A DNA stretch of 64,000 nucleotides from NCBI GenBank assembly GCA_943367715.1, contig CALRJY020000007.1, forward strand, positions 1-64,000, read 5' to 3'. The notes under the pieces are model-generated. The model searched no databases. It had not been told where the DNA came from and worked only from the letters and a program-made list of their open reading frames with translations. The DNA comes from JAEYXS01 sp943367715 (GTDB lineage Bacteria > Verrucomicrobiota > Verrucomicrobiia > Limisphaerales > JAEYXS01). Shown here one piece after another: positions 60,888-64,000 of the stretch. Position numbers and translations under genes: made by a program. The stretch's first letter is position 1, and every line of letters begins with the position of its first letter.

Positions 60888-61532
60888 ATGGAAATAGCCA
60901 TTCTAGTCCTGCTCGGTCTCACTTCCGTAGTCAGCCTCACGTTCATCATCGAGCGCGGCCTGGCCCTGCGCGCCAACAAGGTCACCCCGGAACAAGTGGA
61001 GAACGCCATCCAGGCCATCCGCAATCCCGCTGAAACCGGCCCCTTGAAAGCCGCCTGCCAATACCATCCCTCAACCCTCAGTCGTCTCACGCTCTTTGTG
61101 CTGGAACGGCAGCAATGGACCAAGGCCGACCTCGTGGACGTCCTGCAGATCCGGGCCCGCCAGGAGATTGCCCGGTTGGAACGCGGCTTGGTGTTTTTGG
61201 AGATCGCCACCGGCATCGCCCCTCTGCTCGGCCTGACCGGCACGGTCTACGGCATGATCGCCCTCTTCGGTGACATCGGCAGCGCTGGTCTCGGTGATAA
61301 CACCGCGTTCGCGCGCGGCATCGCCATCGCGCTCAAGGCCACGCTCATCGGCCTGTTCGTCGCCATCCCTTCCCTCGTCGCGTGGAATTACTACGCCAAG
61401 CGCGTGGACCATTTCACCGTGGAACTGGAGATCGCCTGCGATGAGCTCGTGCGCAAACTGTACCCCTCGGAATCAGGGACCGGCACCTCCGCCGCCACGT
61501 CCGCCAATCATCCTGCGAACAAGGCCCTCTGA
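60888..61532 (+). CDS. exbB: ExbB/TolQ-family proton channel subunit
   Basis: A 214-residue inner-membrane protein with three membrane helices: an N-terminal one (~2-22), then LEIATGIAPLLGLTGTVYGMIALF (~105-128) and ALKATLIGLFVAIPSLVAWNYYA (~146-170). The sequence APLLGLTGTVYGM ... ALKATLIGL-x-VAIP is the MotA/TolQ/ExbB signature. It forms a pentameric stator channel around the ExbD dimer. The gene starts 33 nt after the TonB-like gene and overlaps exbD by one base (TGATG). Confidence 0.9.
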   Translation: MEIAILVLLGLTSVVSLTFIIERGLALRANKVTPEQVENAIQAIRNPAETGPLKAACQYHPSTLSRLTLFVLERQQWTKADLVDVLQIRARQEIARLERGLVFLEIATGIAPLLGLTGTVYGMIALFGDIGSAGLGDNTAFARGIAIALKATLIGLFVAIPSLVAWNYYAKRVDHFTVELEIACDELVRKLYPSESGTGTSAATSANHPANKAL

Positions 61533-61954
61533 TGAATTTTTCCCGCAAACGTCATCGTCAGTCCCCGACGGTCATCATCATCGCCTTGATCGACGTGCTC
61601 ATGGTGGTGCTCATCTTTCTCGTCGTCACCACGACGTTCAAGCAGCAGCTCCCCTCCGTGAAACTCGCGCTGCCGGAATCCAAACAAGGCAAGTCCGGCG
61701 CCACGGAAGACCCGCCGCTCATCGTCACCATCGTGAATCAGGCTCCGCACCTCTACATCGGCAACCGCGCCGTCACCGCGGAGAAACTGCAGGAGGAACT
61801 CACGAAAGCGGCCAAGGGAAATTCTCAGGTGAAACTCGCGATCCGTGCCGACAAGGGCGCACCCATCGGCGAGGTTGTGACCGTGATGGATGCCGCCAAA
61901 GTGGCCAGCATCAAGAACGTGAGCCTGATGACAAAAGAAACCGGCGCCAAGTGA
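61532..61954 (+). CDS. exbD: ExbD/TolR-family protein
   Basis: A 140-residue protein with one N-terminal membrane helix (~13-36, VIIIALIDVLMVVLIFLVVTT). It carries the conserved intramembrane Asp in ALIDVLMVVLIFLVVTTTF, the residue that takes up protons in ExbD/TolR. The periplasmic domain (~40-140) contains VTIVNQAPHLYIGNRAVTAEKL and LAIRADKGAPIGEVVTVMDAAK, matching the ExbD/TolR fold. Completes the TonB-ExbB-ExbD-type module. Confidence 0.9.
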   Translation: MNFSRKRHRQSPTVIIIALIDVLMVVLIFLVVTTTFKQQLPSVKLALPESKQGKSGATEDPPLIVTIVNQAPHLYIGNRAVTAEKLQEELTKAAKGNSQVKLAIRADKGAPIGEVVTVMDAAKVASIKNVSLMTKETGAK

Positions 61955-61995
61955 ATGACGCCGGTTTGCTGAAATTTTAGGGATCCTCGAAAGAG

Positions 61996-62394
61996 TTACT
62001 TCTTGCTGAACATGCTGAAGAATCCTTTGCCCTCATCGGCCCGCTGCTGAACCTTCAACTGGCCCAGGATGGACTGCCAGGAGATGAAAGATTTGTGCCA
62101 CTGGTTCTCGATCGCGCGCAACGAACCTTCCGGCAGTTCGCTCATGTAACGGATGGACGGGGCCGAGCCGATGAGTCCATGCACATCTTCCTTCGTCGGC
62201 GTCCCGCTTTCGATGACGGAAAGGATCATCTCCAACTCCTGCGCGATGACGCTCTTGATCTCAAGAAACTGGTTCTCGTCCTCCGGCTGGAATTTCTTGC
62301 TCCGCGCCAGGGCGATGTAGTTATTGAACTGCTTCCAAACCTCGATGTAATTCTCCAGTTGGAGAATCAGTTGGTCCAGTTTCTTGTTCGCCAT
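61996..62394 (-). CDS. Small cytoplasmic hypothetical protein
   Basis: A 132-residue helical protein beginning ANKKLDQLILQLENYIEVWK and ending KGFFSMFSKK; no signal peptide, membrane segment or known motif. It is the last of three minus-strand genes (62704-63780, 62426-62716, this one) with small gaps, so it probably belongs to the same signalling transcript as the REC-PATAN protein. Function unknown. Confidence 0.6.
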   Translation of the reverse strand: MANKKLDQLILQLENYIEVWKQFNNYIALARSKKFQPEDENQFLEIKSVIAQELEMILSVIESGTPTKEDVHGLIGSAPSIRYMSELPEGSLRAIENQWHKSFISWQSILGQLKVQQRADEGKGFFSMFSKK

Positions 62395-62425
62395 AAAAAT
62401 TATATGTTCGACCGCTCCGCTGGCG

Positions 62426-62716
62426 CTATTTCACCGGCGCCAGAAAGATCATCGCCCCGCCCCGCAATTCACGGCCGGTGATCTTGAGACCCGCATAATG
62501 GATGAAAACCTCTTTGAGAGGCAAGTTCACCGTTTGCGCTTTTAAAAACACTTCCAGCACGATATTTCCGATTTCCTGCGTCAGCTTTTCGTCAAATGAC
62601 CGCGGCAGCGTGGACGCGACGATGCGACCCGTGCGGTCGATCGTGAAACTGCCTGAGGGCAGTTTAGCCACGGCAGTCTCTGGTGCCGTCTTGGAAAATA
62701 ATCCTAGGAAACCCAT
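62426..62716 (-). CDS. Small protein, possibly roadblock/LC7-like
   Basis: 96 residues from ATG 62716 (GFLGLFSKTAPETAVAKLPSG), overlapping the end of the upstream REC-PATAN gene by 13 nt. The core SFTIDRTGRIVASTLPRSFDEKLTQEIGNIVLEVFLKAQ resembles the strand-turn-strand-helix start of roadblock/longin-type small domains (D-x-x-G-x-[IV]-x-[AS]-x). This similarity is weak and is inference. A longer upstream frame is antisense-like and improbable. Translational coupling with the response regulator suggests they act together. Confidence 0.55.
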   Translation of the reverse strand: MGFLGLFSKTAPETAVAKLPSGSFTIDRTGRIVASTLPRSFDEKLTQEIGNIVLEVFLKAQTVNLPLKEVFIHYAGLKITGRELRGGAMIFLAPVK

Positions 62717-63780
62717 TTCGTGCCCACTTCGTTCAAGGCCGCCGACATCTCGCTCTGCGAAAGGTTGCGTCGCAGCCCGACACATAATTCCTTGTCCGGG
62801 CGCGAAAGAAAGCCTAAATTTGATTGTACGCCCATTCCTTCCACTTTCATCAACTGTCCCGCCTTCAGTTTCTCTCCTACCACATGCAGTTGATGCATGA
62901 AACTGTGCACCCACGCCGCCATCACCGCCGGATTCTCGATGCCCCACGCGTCCACCTTGGACTTGTCATTGATATCCACGGAGATCGCGAACTCCACCCC
63001 GTGACAACGTGATATGGCACCCAGCGGCGATGCTGTCCCCCCCTCGGCCACACTGAGTTCGCCTTTGGCGCTCACTTCCGTGGCCTGGGATTCATCGATG
63101 GCCTGCGCCGTATCCAGCAACAACCCCTGATAGGAACCGACGATCGTGCGGGCATGGCTCGGATCAGCCGCGAGCATCTCGAAATTGCCCGTCTTCCAGC
63201 CCATGATGCTCTTGAAGGCAGGTTCGCCCGTGAGCTCACCCACTTGGGCATCGATCACATCACCGTCTTGGATCCAGATGCGCGCTTCCACGGATTTATT
63301 CGTGATCTTCAGCACGGAAGAACTTTGCGAAAGGCATTCCAACTGGATCAGATCCACCAGGCTCTTGCTCTGCACCCCGCGAAAACCGCCGGCCTCTTCC
63401 CGCTCCAGCAAGGACTCGATGCAATCGACAAACAATTGCACATCTGTCTTCTCATTAGGCTTTTCCAGATAAAGGTCGATGCCCATCGCGTAAGCGCGGG
63501 CGCGGATCTGCTCATCCACCATCGAAGTCATTACCACCGTGCGCAAGGCCGGGAAGCGGCGGCGCACGATTGTCAGCACCTGAAAACCGTCCATGCCGGG
63601 CATGTTCAGGTCCGTCAGGAGCATGGAAAACTTCTCCGCATTCAGCAGCGCCAGCGCCCGGGCGCCGGAATTCGCGGTGAATACCTCCGGTTGGCTGGGC
63701 AACTTGCTCAACAGGTCCCGGTACAGGTCCAATAGGTCCTGTTCATCGTCTAGTATCAGGACTTTATGCCGTTCAGCCAT
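62704..63780 (-). CDS. Response regulator with REC and PATAN (DUF4388) domains
   Basis: 358 residues from ATG 63780 (AERHKVLILDDEQDLLDLY). The receiver domain is at ~5-125, with the phospho-accepting Asp57 in LLTDLNMPGMDGF, Thr in VVMTSM and Lys-Pro in YLEKPNEK. A PATAN/DUF4388-like domain follows at ~140-235: LVDLIQLECLSQSSSVLKITN, then RIWIQDGDVIDAQVGELTGEPAF and GWKTGNFEML. The C-terminal ~120 residues are unassigned (VEFAISVDINDKSKVDAWGIEN). PATAN proteins in cyanobacteria and deltaproteobacteria work in pilus- or Ras-like-GTPase-linked output; the partners here are probably the two small downstream genes. Confidence 0.8.
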   Translation of the reverse strand: MAERHKVLILDDEQDLLDLYRDLLSKLPSQPEVFTANSGARALALLNAEKFSMLLTDLNMPGMDGFQVLTIVRRRFPALRTVVMTSMVDEQIRARAYAMGIDLYLEKPNEKTDVQLFVDCIESLLEREEAGGFRGVQSKSLVDLIQLECLSQSSSVLKITNKSVEARIWIQDGDVIDAQVGELTGEPAFKSIMGWKTGNFEMLAADPSHARTIVGSYQGLLLDTAQAIDESQATEVSAKGELSVAEGGTASPLGAISRCHGVEFAISVDINDKSKVDAWGIENPAVMAAWVHSFMHQLHVVGEKLKAGQLMKVEGMGVQSNLGFLSRPDKELCVGLRRNLSQSEMSAALNEVGTKWVS

Positions 63781-63899
63781 AATCTCTTTCGCAGTAAATT
63801 TCTTGCTATCTAAATTCTTTTGCGCCACAAAAGGCAAGCGCACTTAATTGGTATCGACTGGTTTGCAGCCGATTTCAAGGACAACCTAGATCGCTCCAA

Positions 63900-64000
63900 A
63901 TGCTAGGCTTTATAAAGAATCTCTTCGGAAAGGGCTCCGGAGACAATAAAACGACAACACCACAGCCTTCGGTAACCCCGGCGGCTCAACCTCAACCCGT
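63900..64000 (+). CDS. N-terminal fragment of an unidentified protein (runs off the window)
   Basis: ATG at 63900 opens a frame to the window end: LGFIKNLFGKGSGDNKTTTP, followed by a Pro/Gln/Ala-rich stretch. A short amphipathic start (GFIKNLFGK) resembles the GFLGLFSK start of the 62426-62716 product on the other strand. It diverges from the REC-PATAN gene, sharing its promoter region. Too little sequence for a call. Confidence 0.5.
   Translation, partial: MLGFIKNLFGKGSGDNKTTTPQPSVTPAAQPQP

Overview
The window looks like a chromosomal segment of a Gram-negative member of Verrucomicrobiota (Pedosphaera / Limisphaerales type is my inference). The evidence is a UBact-type Pup/proteasome locus, a sigma factor fused to a membrane segment and TPRs, very large secreted LamG / beta-propeller / cytochrome c proteins, an outer-membrane barrel gene, a TonB-ExbB-ExbD set, and dispersed palindromic intergenic repeats. 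No phage, plasmid, transposase gene or CRISPR array was recognised.

Layout. 1-15 kb is a minus-strand block of secreted proteins: the start of a phosphoesterase-like protein, a lytic-transglycosylase-like secreted protein, a helical-repeat protein, and two tandem ~2,020-residue paralogues with diheme peroxidase-like domains. An AraC-family regulator lies at their upstream end. 16-23.7 kb holds a Ski2-like helicase, then a minus-strand run of ATP-grasp, folP, cdaA, cdaR and glmM (c-di-AMP and cell-wall precursor supply), and a glyoxalase-fold protein. 23.7-24.9 kb is a long non-coding repeat whose inverted partner lies at 51.7-52.6 kb. 24.9-36.3 kb has a barrel protein, an S9 peptidase with a threonine aldolase, a PilT-N-like protein, a serine hydrolase, a GIY-YIG protein, a TPR lipoprotein, a tiny basic protein of COX24 type, hisG, purN and a response regulator.

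36.3-46.2 kb is the most striking part. On the minus strand, in transcription order, are rho, an mtfA-like metallopeptidase, a WYL-domain regulator, the proteasomal ATPase (mpa/ARC), dop, a 57-residue ubiquitin-like modifier (UBact) at 39528-39701, prcB, prcA and pafA. This is a complete conjugation and degradation system. Dop would deamidate the C-terminal Gln of the modifier, PafA would ligate it to lysines, Mpa would unfold tagged proteins, and PrcA/PrcB would degrade them. A pair of inverted REP-like elements fills the mpa-dop gap.

46.6-64 kb carries tRNA-Leu, TPR proteins with a frameshifted partial tandem duplicate, the sigma-TPR fusion, ispA, the second repeat copy, a 1,642-residue TPR protein, a polysaccharide-lyase-like protein, rpoZ, smpB, a 38-residue lipoprotein, TonB/ExbB/ExbD-like genes, and a small signalling cluster (REC-PATAN protein with two small partners). 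All family assignments come from reading motifs in translated sequence. No database search was possible.
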